Part shown: positions 1 through 10,300 of the stretch, piece by piece | How positions within the stretch are numbered: the first letter of the stretch is position 1 | How the letters are laid out: every line of letters begins with the position of its first letter | From: Nectonema munidae | Taxonomy: Eukaryota > Nematomorpha > Nectonematoida > Nectonematidae | Length of the DNA: 64,000 nucleotides | Direction of reading: 5' to 3' | Assembly: GCA_030549495.1 (NCBI GenBank) | Contig: JAUIRK010000664.1 | Span: 271,001 to 335,000, forward strand | Notes under the pieces: generated by a model | The model's database searches: none | What the model was told of the DNA's origin: nothing | What the model saw: only the letters and a program-made list of their open reading frames with translations | Position numbers and translations under genes: made by a program

Positions 1-54
1 CAAAGCCATTTTCATAGGGGGGAGGCCCATGAGCACCCCCTGGATCCGCCACTG
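1..54. mobile_element. hAT transposon terminus, cut by the window edge
   Basis: Read on the minus strand from position 54, the sequence begins CAGTGGCGGATCCAGG followed by a G-rich run, a widespread hAT-type terminal inverted repeat. The rest of the element would lie left of the window, so the other end and the 8-bp duplication cannot be checked. The family call rests on the terminus alone. Confidence 0.5.
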
Positions 55-455
55 GTTGGTCCACTTTTTGTTTCAAAGAAGAACCTGAACTTTGCGATTT
101 TAATATTCTTGTTTTTCTGCCTTCAAATATCAATAATTTAAAAACGTTTTAAAAATATAAAAAATATTTTACATTTTAAGAGTCAGTGGGGAATAATATA
201 TTCTTTTGTCATTTAAATAACTTCATCAATGTTTTTAAAATAAGATACAAAACTTTAATGAAAGAGAAAAGTGTTTTCATACTTCACGTGGTTAAAATGT
301 ATTTTTGTGTTTAGTTTCTCTCATATACTTAATATAACTAAAAAATACTATTTAAAAATAAAAGGATAGTTTTTATTTTAAGGGTCATTGGAGATCAATA
401 TATTCTTTTCTCACGTTAGCCAAGTTATCGATATTTAAAAAAAAAGATACCACCT
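55..455. other. AT-rich spacer, nothing recognised
   Basis: AT-rich DNA with homopolymer runs; no long frame, RNA gene or clear repeat boundary seen. Confidence 0.6.
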
Positions 456-593
456 TTAACCCATTTAAGGCCAAGCAAAGCAGACGATATCTAAAAAAAA
501 CGCAGACGATTTATATTCAAATCATTGAAAAAAGCAGACGAAGATGAAATTACTTATGTTCCAAAATAGGAACATTGGCCGTAAATGGGTTAA
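456..593. mobile_element. piggyBac-type MITE with TTAA ends
   Basis: The 138-bp unit starts TTAACCCATTTAAGGCCAA and ends TTGGCCGTAAATGGGTTAA: inverted ends of about 15 bp beside the TTAA target duplication used by piggyBac elements. The interior repeats the word GCAGACGA three times and has no coding capacity. Two relatives lie at 9928-10001 and 55441-55556. Family from TTAA and the CCC start; no autonomous partner identified with certainty. Confidence 0.8.
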
Positions 594-2137
594 TAATAGA
601 GAAAAGTAATTTTACATTTTATGCAATAAATGATAGTTTTTATTCAAAAAACCTTATGAAATATAATTTTCTATTTGCAAAATCGATATAGACTAAATTA
701 CAAAATGTTTTCATTATATCTTGTACCATCGAAGCTTGTAATTATTGAGAGTGACCTTATCTTATTCTTTAAAATAATAACATATTTTGTTAGAATTATT
801 TGGCAAGAATTATAATTAGAAAGCATTTATTTTCATGGTGAAGATAGGTTAGATTATTTTGAAAAACAAATAACAAAAATATAAATTTAATATTGTATTT
901 TTCTAGTTTAGAATTTCCTCACATTAAGGATGATTATTAGGTTACCAGAAACTTCATATGAATGCTTTCTATTCAAGGTCACACAGCGCCCCTACCCCAA
1001 ATGTGATTTCAAGGGGAAGACTTTGCCTCCCCCCCCCTCCCCCCAATAATTTTCAATTTTCTCAATTATATATTTTTTTTTATAGTTTTTAAAAGACTTG
1101 TTTGTTATGTGAGTAGATTTTTTTACTTTTCTTGTTTTAAGGTTAAGTTCTAGAATGAATATTCAAAATTAATTTTTTCCATTAATTGCCACTTCATTGA
1201 TATAATAATGCAAAATTGAGCTATATTTGATCAGAAACAGTAACAGTCAGGTGAATGGCTAATTTTAACAATCAAGTCTTTTATTCAAGAAATCAAATGT
1301 ATATTATCTTTATTCTTAGATATTCGTTTTTTTTAATCATATTTGTTTGGAATAGTTGGCAATGTTTTGACTCTTTGCTTAAAATTTTTGTTTATAAAAA
1401 TTAGTACACATAATTTCATTTTCATGTAATTTATAACGAAAAACTTAGAGAATGGAATAGTTAATTTATATAAATTTAAAGTTAGTAGAATATTTCTTCC
1501 AAAAATTTTAAACCTTCAATTTCTATTTAAAATGCTCAAATTTAAATTGACGGCTACATACCTGTCAATTCATAGATCCATGTTCTAAATATATTTTGAA
1601 ACAATTTACTAAACTAACTGAATATGTGTGTAGGTAGAATATGAAGATTATATAAGATAGTTCTTTTTTTTTTTGAGTTTATAATCTAGCTTGCTAATAT
1701 TTCGTTGATAAAAATCTTACGATTTAATTTTAAGCAAAAATGCATTTCAGTACCGAGTAATCAATCCACTTAACTAATTCATTTGATATGAACCAGATTT
1801 GTTGACAATTAGTCAGATGAGAGGGTGAGAATAATTATTTAGCTCTTAATCAATATTGGATAGGATAGTGGGATTGTCGAATAATCTACTGTTGAATAAA
1901 TGAGGTCTTACTATATTACCAATGAGTCCTCTAATACAACTCTTTTGGAAAAAAAAGACATTTTTAACCTTCGAACACGAAATATAAAATTTGCTCAACC
2001 AAAAATTCTGTTCCCTAAAGATTTACAAAAAAAGGTAATTTTTAGAGAACCTTCACTTGGTTAGAGTATAACATTTGTTATCGAAAAATCGTTTTGCGAC
2101 ATTTCACAAAAACTTCCTCAATCATTAAACTGTTCTT
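594..2137. other. AT-rich spacer
   Basis: No convincing gene. A short C-rich tract at 1029-1045 may be the remnant of a repeat end. Otherwise low-complexity AT-rich DNA. Confidence 0.5.
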
Positions 2138-2139
2138 GA

Positions 2140-2187
<48 letters not shown>
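2138..2187. repeat. (GAAA)n microsatellite forming a LINE tail
   Basis: About twelve GAAA units. On the minus strand this is (CTTT)n and follows the 3' UTR of the truncated LINE at 2188-3075, where GAATAAA-like sequence precedes it. It therefore looks like the LINE's own 3' tail, not an independent microsatellite. Confidence 0.75.
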
Positions 2188-2188
<1 letters not shown>

Positions 2189-3075
2189 CTAAAAATAAGA
2201 AAGAAAGTTTATTCACAAATTGAAATATATACAGAGAAATTTTGTTTAAACACAAGTTTTTTTGTATTATCAATTTACAATGAGATGGGAAAAAAAGAAT
2301 TAAAAAAAAATGTATATCAACTTGCAAGGTTATCATAAGGCCTAGGGGACCGCTGAAATGATGACCTTTTACAAAATTAATGTGTAATATAACATTTATA
2401 TATAATACGTATGTAAAAACATGAATAATAGGTAGTTAAATGAAGTATAGTTTTATGTTTGTTTAGAAAAAGATGTATGTTCTAACATTTACACACACAC
2501 ATATATATTCATGTATATATATATATATATATATTTATGTAAATGATAGTTTGTATATATACTGATTGGAACATATAAAGCAATTTTTCACTCTACATTC
2601 TTTATTATAACTATTTACAAAAGATTTTTTGAGTAAATTTTTATATTTATAGAAGGAACTTTCATAGAATTTTGTTTGTTCAAGAGTTTTATTCCAAAAA
2701 GAAATAACTCTGTTTTTCAATAATTTTTTTGTACTTTTGAGTCGATATTGTGGGACTATAAACTTATTTGATGATCTTAAATAGTGTTGAGTTTCTTGAT
2801 GTACGAAGGTTTGCCAAGCAAAAAATATTTCAATAAGTATATTATAGAGATATTTATAAATGAACTTGGATAGTTGCATTAAATAAATTTCTTCAATTTT
2901 CAATAATTCATAGCCAAAGAAAAACACTGTTGTATGATGCCTGTAACTCAAATTAAACACATTTCTAATAATTTTCTTTTGTAAAACTTTAAGTTTTTCC
3001 AAATTACAATATCCCCAATTAACAAGGCTATAATTAAGATGCGGTAAAACTAAGGCTTTGTATAACATTAATTTA
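2138..3075 (-). mobile_element. 5'-truncated CR1/Jockey-type LINE
   Basis: An open frame at 3068-2535 (177 codons) encodes the region C-terminal to the reverse transcriptase palm of a CR1/Jockey-group ORF2, including LPHLNYSLVNWG, LQKKIIRNVF and a terminal CFIC motif. It aligns by eye with the copy at 46680-46141 (shared VISFWN/IVSFWN, FYKYK/FYKFK, CFICS/CFVCS). No APE domain or YADD motif remains, so the copy is truncated well inside ORF2. The 3' UTR (2534-2188) holds a (CA)n(TA)n tract at about 2490-2535 and ends in (CTTT)n. Confidence 0.8.
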
Positions 3076-3199
3076 TGAATTAAGGATCTTATGAAGCCAG
3101 ATTACTAATCTAGAAATACAGGTTTTTAATAAATTGATTTTATTTTTCAAATTTTTGTAAGTTAAGAAAATAAAGAGAAATTTCTTGGCTAAGATATTC

Positions 3200-4100
3200 T
3201 ACAAGGTGTTCCATGGTCTCCAGGACATCATCATTGATGAAAATATCATTTTTGTAACAAATAATTTTGTAACGACATAATGTCAAATATCTTCAGATGT
3301 AAAAATGGAACAAAATCATTTTTTCTAACATAACATGCCATAAGTCAACCTTAATTTCAAAAGCTGCCAATTTTTCATGTCTCAATCCTGTAATATCTTT
3401 TCTCAGGAGTGCAAGGTTACGGGAATTCATAGATTCAAATATGTTCACAAAAGATGACGGACATCAGATGGATGTCTGGTTTGCTTTGCAGAAGTTGCCG
3501 GATTTAATTTTTAGAGAAGTTGCTAGAGCTCGGTCATTATACCCTCCAAGTCCATGTTCTGGCTTAATAACATGTGTTGTAAAAAATTGTCCACCTTGTC
3601 AAATATTTCTCATGCAGCTATCTACTGATAGGAGTTTTTTAAAACAAAAAATTATTTATATTTAGCTTATCATATACATATTTTAAGTAAACGCAAGACT
3701 AAGTTAAGTTTGCTGCATCCATCGTTTCATCCAGCAGAATTGCAAAAAAGTTGAAAAACGAATTCCGTATCAATAAAACCACCTCTGATATGTCATCAGA
3801 CATCTCTCCTATTAGCCTTATAACCGTATCGTTTGACAGGAAAATATGCTTCAACTTTACAAGTTCAGAACTTCTTAGCACATACAATATGATATCTTTG
3901 CAGCAAAGTAACAATAGATATTTTTTAAAAACTTTTCAAACGATTAGTTAATATTTTGCAAAAACGCTCCTATGTTATCACACCTGGATTTGTGCAATCG
4001 TTCATTTGTTTACACTTCAGAACACAAAATACATTTATGTTCCTCTTCCCCACCAGACATTAATGCAGTAAAACCAAATTTCAGATATGAGACGTCATTC
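3200..4100 (-). pseudogene. Decayed ZBED/Buster-like hAT transposase
   Basis: On the minus strand, about 4095-3965 reads like a BED-type zinc finger start (YLKFGF, then CILC, then LHKSRC). The open stretch 3914-3699 carries LSNDTVIRLIGEMSDD and a phrase like the ILLDETMDAANLT core of ZBED5/FAM200-like hAT proteins, followed in another frame by VYLKYVYDKLN and NNFLF. Downstream pieces lie in several frames with stops, so this is a fossil. Ends and target duplication are not visible. The plus-strand frame 3441-3665 overlaps it and is probably a shadow. Confidence 0.55.
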
Positions 4101-4649
4101 ATTTTTTAAGACATTAAGAAACATGCACATTTACAAATTAGTCCTGAAAAGCATTAAAAGAAAAAATAGTACTCAATTCAAAGACAAACTTTTTTTTTTT
4201 TGAAAATTATAAAAAAAAGTTCGCCCCCCCCGCCCCCATTTTGAAGATATGCGCCTCTGTTTCTGTTATGTTTGTTGCGGCCTTTTAGAGCTATTGTTGC
4301 TGAGTGTAATGTAAGATTTTGTTTAAATTTAAAGAAATAAAACTTTTAAATCATGTATCATCTCAAAGCTGTATTAAAATAAAAAAATTAAGGTATTTAT
4401 TTCAGGGATTTTCAAGTTTAGAATAAATTTTACGTGATATAAATACGGATATATAGTTTTAATGCAAGTTCTTGAAACAGATCATTAAAGAATATGAGTT
4501 TTTGGAAACTTTTACCGATTGAACTGAAATTTGGTGATAGTTTTCTTTAGGCATCTTTTCTAAGTTGAGAAATTTTCAGAACATTATTTTTATTCCAAAA
4601 TCCATGATTTTTGGCTTTAATGGGCTAACCCATGTTTATATTCTTTCAG

Positions 4650-4789
4650 GACCATCAAAAATGGAACTTCCTGTGAGGACAGGATGGAAACGTGTGACTC
4701 ATATGATGCTAGAAGCTATTGAGAGTATATTTCCGATGTTTTTATTTCCCGGTCCACGAAACACCGAATTAGTTTTCAAGTTTTTGTAA
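4650..4789 (+). CDS. Possible terminal exon, unrecognised
   Basis: A good acceptor (ATATTCTTTCAG) at 4649 is followed by 46 codons to TAA at 4787-4789 (GPSKMELPVRTGWK...ELVFKFL), with an AATAAA about 65 bp downstream. The base composition is less AT-rich than its surroundings. It could be the last exon of a plus-strand gene starting left of the window, a piece of a transposon, or chance. No homology recognised. Confidence 0.25.
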
Positions 4790-5504
4790 ATGTTATATGC
4801 ATATTCTTGTTTCTCCCGTTATGCTAATTTCGAATATACCAAATCACAAATATGAATAAAATTTGCAACTACTACTTATTGGTTATCTCTTCCCCCTAAC
4901 TTAAATATTCTATTTTTATAATGTATATATAAACTACTATGCTGTTTATAAAAGATAATAATTAATTAATTGGATTAAGAGAACTAATAGCTATCTGATA
5001 ATCAATTAAATATTTAACTAACAAATAAACGTTTTATTTGAGCTTTAAACTATAGATATAGTTTCTTTTTTTAAACTAAACATTTAAAATATACAAAAAA
5101 AATTTAATTACAATAATTTCTAAAAATTTTATTTTAATTTTTTTGTAAAGTTAAGCAGAAACTGTTTTTAGAACACCACTAATAAGTAACAAATTCATAT
5201 GGGAGAATATTTTTACACACATCCAAAAAAACTTTCTACTTATGCTTCCCATGCAAAAGTCCATCCATAGCAGGCAATTTGATATTTTGAAAAATTCAGT
5301 TCTCATCGCTCTAATGCTCCTGCTTTATACATAGATGTGTGTCTGTCTTCCTGTGCTCGTGTATTCTCTCACAGAAACGCCTACTTCAAGAAGCGTATAA
5401 TAAAATCAAACATTTTTCAGGCGTGAAAAGCTGAGCCAGGCGCTCTTTTGAATGCGATCACAAAAGCTTCTATCTCTCTCCTTTCCTTGTATACAACAAC
5501 TCTG
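4790..5504. other. Intergenic DNA left of TMEM98
   Basis: AT-rich to about 5200, then more balanced composition from about 5260, which is where a promoter for TMEM98 would be expected. No further gene seen. Confidence 0.4.
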
Positions 5505-5602
5505 CTCGTATAAATGAATAGCATATAGGTCATGATGTCATGGATGATACCGGTGTTTACCGATCATTTCCGAAGCTTAAAAAGGCAAAATAGTGGAATA
5601 AG
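5505..5602 (+). promoter_or_regulatory. Possible TMEM98 promoter and 5' UTR exon
   Basis: A TATA-like TATAAAT lies at 5509-5515, followed by relatively GC-rich DNA and a near-ideal splice donor AAG|GTAAGT with the cut after 5602. A matching acceptor TTTTTTCAG ends at 7089, 144 bp upstream of the TMEM98 start codon. A noncoding first exon joined to 7090 is an inference; no transcript evidence is available. Confidence 0.4.
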
Positions 5603-7210
5603 GTAAGTCATGTTTTCTTTTCCTTTTCTTATTTGAGGCGAACCAGCGAGTCCAAGCACGCTTGTATGACCCTTTTCCCACTCTTTCTGCTCTTAATTCC
5701 TCTCTAATGAAAAACCACTAATCGGTGAATAACCTTTATTATCAGAGATAATTTACCTCTTTATTTTTATTTTGGAATATGAAAATCTCTAAAACTCTAA
5801 AACTTGAGACTTTTTGGCACTTGTACAGCCTCTCCTCCCTTTCTCTCTACATTTAAAGTTGATATGTGAAATTTTTTCAGGCCCAAACCCATAAAACTGT
5901 TATTATGTGTTAAAACAAACGTTCGAGTCGAAGTTGTATAATTCCAAAATTCTCTCGAAGTTATCCTGTTTTCTAAATCACATACGATACCTTTTAATCA
6001 CCCTTCTTACGTCGAAGTATAAGTTCAAACCAAATGACACACATCATACACTTTTACAGTAAAAAAACTTAGGGTGCTTAAAATATTTCTCAAAAACACA
6101 TGATTTGAATTTTTCCACATAAGAAAGGTTTTTCTTTCAGCAGTAAATCATCTTGAATTATTGCTACGTTCAATTTTATAACATTTTTATCCTTCTTTTG
6201 AATACTTAAAAAAGATGTTTGTTTCTGTAAAAAGATGGGGTAAATGTTTTTTTTTTTGTGATAAAATTCAAAAGATATTTCTATATTTATAGAAATTGAA
6301 TAGGAATAGACAAATTGGAATTTAAGAAAGACAAAAAAGTACAGAAAAAAAGCAATTCAAAAGCGACTAAAGATAAGAAGAGTTAAAAAAAGTCAAAATG
6401 GTATCTAAAAAGATATACAGCGTGGTGATGACAAGCCACCAAGAAGTTTAAGTAAAAGACTTTATAGATGAATAACGAGTAATGAATCATCGGGATGTGA
6501 TATGGCTTCTTCAGACATGTAGAGAGAGAGAGAGTATATAAGTAAGATATATAATACTTGCTTAGTAATTTTCATTGTAATAAAAAAATTCAATTTAGAA
6601 TTGAATAAAAATTATTTAAGATTGGAAAGACAATTTAGAAAAAAGAAAAATTAGCGATAAAAAAACGAACTAAAATCAAAATATTGAAAAAAGACACGTT
6701 AGAAAGGATTAAAAAAGGACAAAATGCAATAAACGTTTCAACATCTAAATCAAAATAAATACATTTTTCCAACGCGAGTTTACATTTTCTGTGATATTTT
6801 TAAGATTTATAGAAACATTCTAAATCTTTTTGAATATAATAATACAAGTTTAGGCTTCTTGATGTCTAAGTAGTGAACACATTGGTTTGTTTATTTATTT
6901 CTAAATAAATTCAAACCCACTCTAAAGAATTATATTTTGAGTGATATTACAAAAATCTCAAAGTTTAAACCAAAAAATACATTTTTTTTCACAAAAGTTC
7001 CGTTTTGTCGTGTTTTTTATTAATTTTTTTGAAGCATTTAAAGAAAAAAATCAATAGTTTGTTATTGAATGGATTGGTAATTTTTTCAGAGATCTTGTTT
7101 GCTTGAATTAGTTTCAAATTTCATCATCTTGTTCATGGAATTTGTTGAAATTTTTGAAAAATGTCTTGCAAAAGACGCAATGAAATTCTTCCTTTTTGGT
7201 TAAGGAACTC

Positions 7211-7243
7211 ATGATTTGCGAAAATCTTGTGAAATGGAGTTAA
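7211..7243 (+). other. Short upstream ORF overlapping the TMEM98 start
   Basis: ATG at 7211 opens a ten-codon frame that ends with TAA at 7241-7243, overlapping the TMEM98 ATG (7234) in a different frame. If the mRNA begins upstream of 7211 it could lower translation of TMEM98. Function is inference. Confidence 0.4.
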
Positions 7244-7388
7244 TCGTGCTCCTGGCCATGGTGATCTTAGTGATCGTATTTCTGGGATCCTTGCTTCTCG
7301 CTATGCTCATCTTAAAATACAAAAACTACATCAAAATCAGCATCGACGAGAACTACTGCAAATTGCTGGAAGGAGAAGCTGAGCATTC
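7234..7388 (+). CDS. TMEM98: TMEM98 coding exon 1
   Basis: Start codon and membrane anchor; ends GAG CAT TC|GTAAGA, leaving two bases of a codon. Confidence 0.9.
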
Positions 7389-10300
7389 GTAAGAGCTTTT
7401 TTGAATCTTCTTGCTGACCCCTTTTCCCTTTATATGAAGGGAATGAAGCTAATCCAACTTGGAAAGGGTTATTATGCTCCATGATCTAATCTCTTCTTCC
7501 AATTAGAGCCTTTCGGATGTTGTAAAAATGTGTCCGCTCCGATCTGCAGGTCATCCTCTAGCGGAAATATCACGGCGAACAAGAATGAAGTTACGCTCGC
7601 TGCATCACTTTTGTAGCCACAATGGTGCCTGGTCAAAACGTCCGAAAACTAAAACGTCCGAAACCAAACCAAAAGGTCCGAAAATTAGATTAACAGTTTC
7701 TGAACCATAAAAAACATTTTTTTCAAGAATCAAAAGGAAAAAAACTGAAAAATTGAGCACAAAACTTTTTTTATTAAAAAAAATTCTATTTCTAGTTTTT
7801 TAGTTTAAAACTTTACACATTTTATATTTAAATGAAAAATGCACTATAATCAAGCGTGTCTTTTTACTGGAGTAGATAAAAATTCATTCCAATCTCTTAA
7901 AATCCATTCAAATCGTGTAGTTTTTCCTTTGATTTATTGATAGCAAGTCTAATTTTCAAAGTCTTGCAAATTCAACTAATTAGTATAACTTTTTCCGAGA
8001 CTTTTTTCCAAAATTGGGTTATATATTTTAAAATCATAATCTTCAGAAGTGTTTAATTTTAAAATGATTTTTTTAGCCAAATTCATTATAATTCAAAAAA
8101 AATTTGTTTTCGGACGTTTTGGATTTCGGACGTTTTGACTATGAACCGCCACAATGCATAAACCGTTCCGAGCAATGACAGAAATTTATGGAAAAATAGT
8201 TGAGTTTTCTTTCCACGGGCTTAAATCATGTTGATTCATGAATATAAGAATCTATTCGTATGTGTGTGATGAGTTTTTGAAGACACTAATCAGGTTGCGG
8301 TACTGGGACATTTGGCTGTAAATGTAATTATGTCACACTCTTTATCGCAATAAGCTACACACATTTATCTACTGTTTCAATTTTTCACAGCATTTTTAAA
8401 CTTTTTTTCTAAAAACTTTGATTTTTCAAAATATTTTACCATTTGGATTGTATTTTTCCTACCCACAGCATGTACTTTTTTGTTTTTAACAAATTTTTCA
8501 CTCGTTCAATAGCTATCTAAAATCTAACTAAATAATTTTATAAATAAATATCTAAAAAACTAACTCACAATAAAATTTCTCAAATTGAACAGGACTTTAT
8601 TTCCGACTCCACATAAGTAGAATCAGTCTTTTTCTTAAAGTAAATTTTTAATCAAAATTTTTTGATTATAAAGCTTAAAAAGGCCATGTTTTATGTTAAA
8701 ATTAAATTCCTCATTAGAACGATTTTTGCTATAACCAGAGCTCCTAAGCTGGACCTGGAAAGAGATTTTTGGCTCTGAACTCGCCCAAGTAAAAAAGGAT
8801 ACTTAATTTGAAGCTGATTTTATGGCGATTGAATGAAAATTGAAGATATTAACATCAGTTTCCGCCACTTTCATTCAAAAAGCATGTTTGTGGTGGACGT
8901 TTCTAAAAAAAAACTCACATAAATCTGTGAGTCGTTAAATTTATTAAATTATTATTCTTACGAAAAGACTAATTTTTGGACGATGGATTGCAGAAAAACT
9001 GTCTGGAAACACTGTTCACACGCCCATGCAAGAACAGGTGATGAGGGTAGTACTCTAGTAGTTACTTGATTTCAAGCAAATATGATTTTGCACACATATG
9101 TGAAGTTTCTTTAAAATTAGATGTGAGTTGTGGAGTTCTGAAAGTCGCTTAAAACTTCAAGAAGACGTGGATGACATCGTACAACTGGTTGACTTCAAAT
9201 CAAACAAAAAGTGGGTGGAAGATGCGACGTATGATCGATCACTTTTCAATCAATTTTTTCATTCAGATTAGTAAAATATATTATTGATCATTATTTTTTA
9301 GAGTTGGATGTAAAAGTGTGTATCATCAGTCAAAACGGCCGAAATCGAGGTGTTTAGTTTATCATTAAAATCATTCGTTCCCAAACTGTGGGGCATGGCC
9401 CTCTGAGGGGCCATAATCTGAGGCTATGCATAAATAAAACCTACGCATGACCTACGTGTGCTTTAAGTGAAACAAAACCAAGAATCAGAAACTTAATTGT
9501 TACAATGTTATCAAATTTGTAAGATTCAAAGATTAGCGTAGGATTAATAAACTTTTTCCATCCAGTGGATTTTCTGTGTCCTTCTTTTTTTTGTTTATTC
9601 CTGAAACACCTTTTAGCAAAATGCCCTTTTTAATTAATCTTATGATTAATTGTTAGATACTAGTAGACAGTCACGGTATTCACCACTTTTGGAAACCAGT
9701 TTTAAATAGTCAGTATAGATGAATTTCTTTGATGTCAGTTGCAATCAATTAAAACATCTTGAAAAGTTTTCTCAGAATTTTTTAAATCAAGAATTTTCAT
9801 CAAATTTTATTATTTCATTTTCCCTATTCAACAACACAAAGAAAATAGCATACACGATTTCTCATTAACACCAATTGTTATTTCAATAAATATCTTTTAC
9901 ATAATGAAAAATTAAAGTTTTTTTAATTTAACCCATTTAAGTTCGCGCAAAGCAGAACTTGTCGCGTTTCTCTACTGGAACAACAACCCGAAATGTGTTA
10001 AATACTCGTTGAATCAAAGTTCGCCCCGTCATAATTATATAGTATAAGTTTTGGGTCAATTCAAAATAAGCACCTAAATTCATTGAATTCAAGAATAAAT
10101 CACTAGACTATGTAAAAGAATATATCTAGCACATTTTTGTGTCGTAAAACTTTAACAACTGATGAATCTTTGTTCACTTTGAACCTTTTTGCAATACTAA
10201 ATTTTGATTACAGAATAAGCTTGTTAATGTTCTTTGAAACCGGAATATCGTTAATAAAAATCTCATTTTGAGAATTGAATTTACCTAACTTTTCATAACA

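Noticed and set aside
2118-2336. A small membrane protein on the minus strand
   Set aside because: It is the LINE 3' UTR and (CTTT)n tail read in frame.
3441-3665. A plus-strand host exon
   Set aside because: It overlaps the minus-strand ZBED-like transposase fossil and has no splice or homology support.
9370-9420. hAT left end (GTTCCCAAACTGTGGGG)
   Set aside because: Resembles a hAT end, as does 28367-28400, but no matching right end or 8-bp duplication was found for either.
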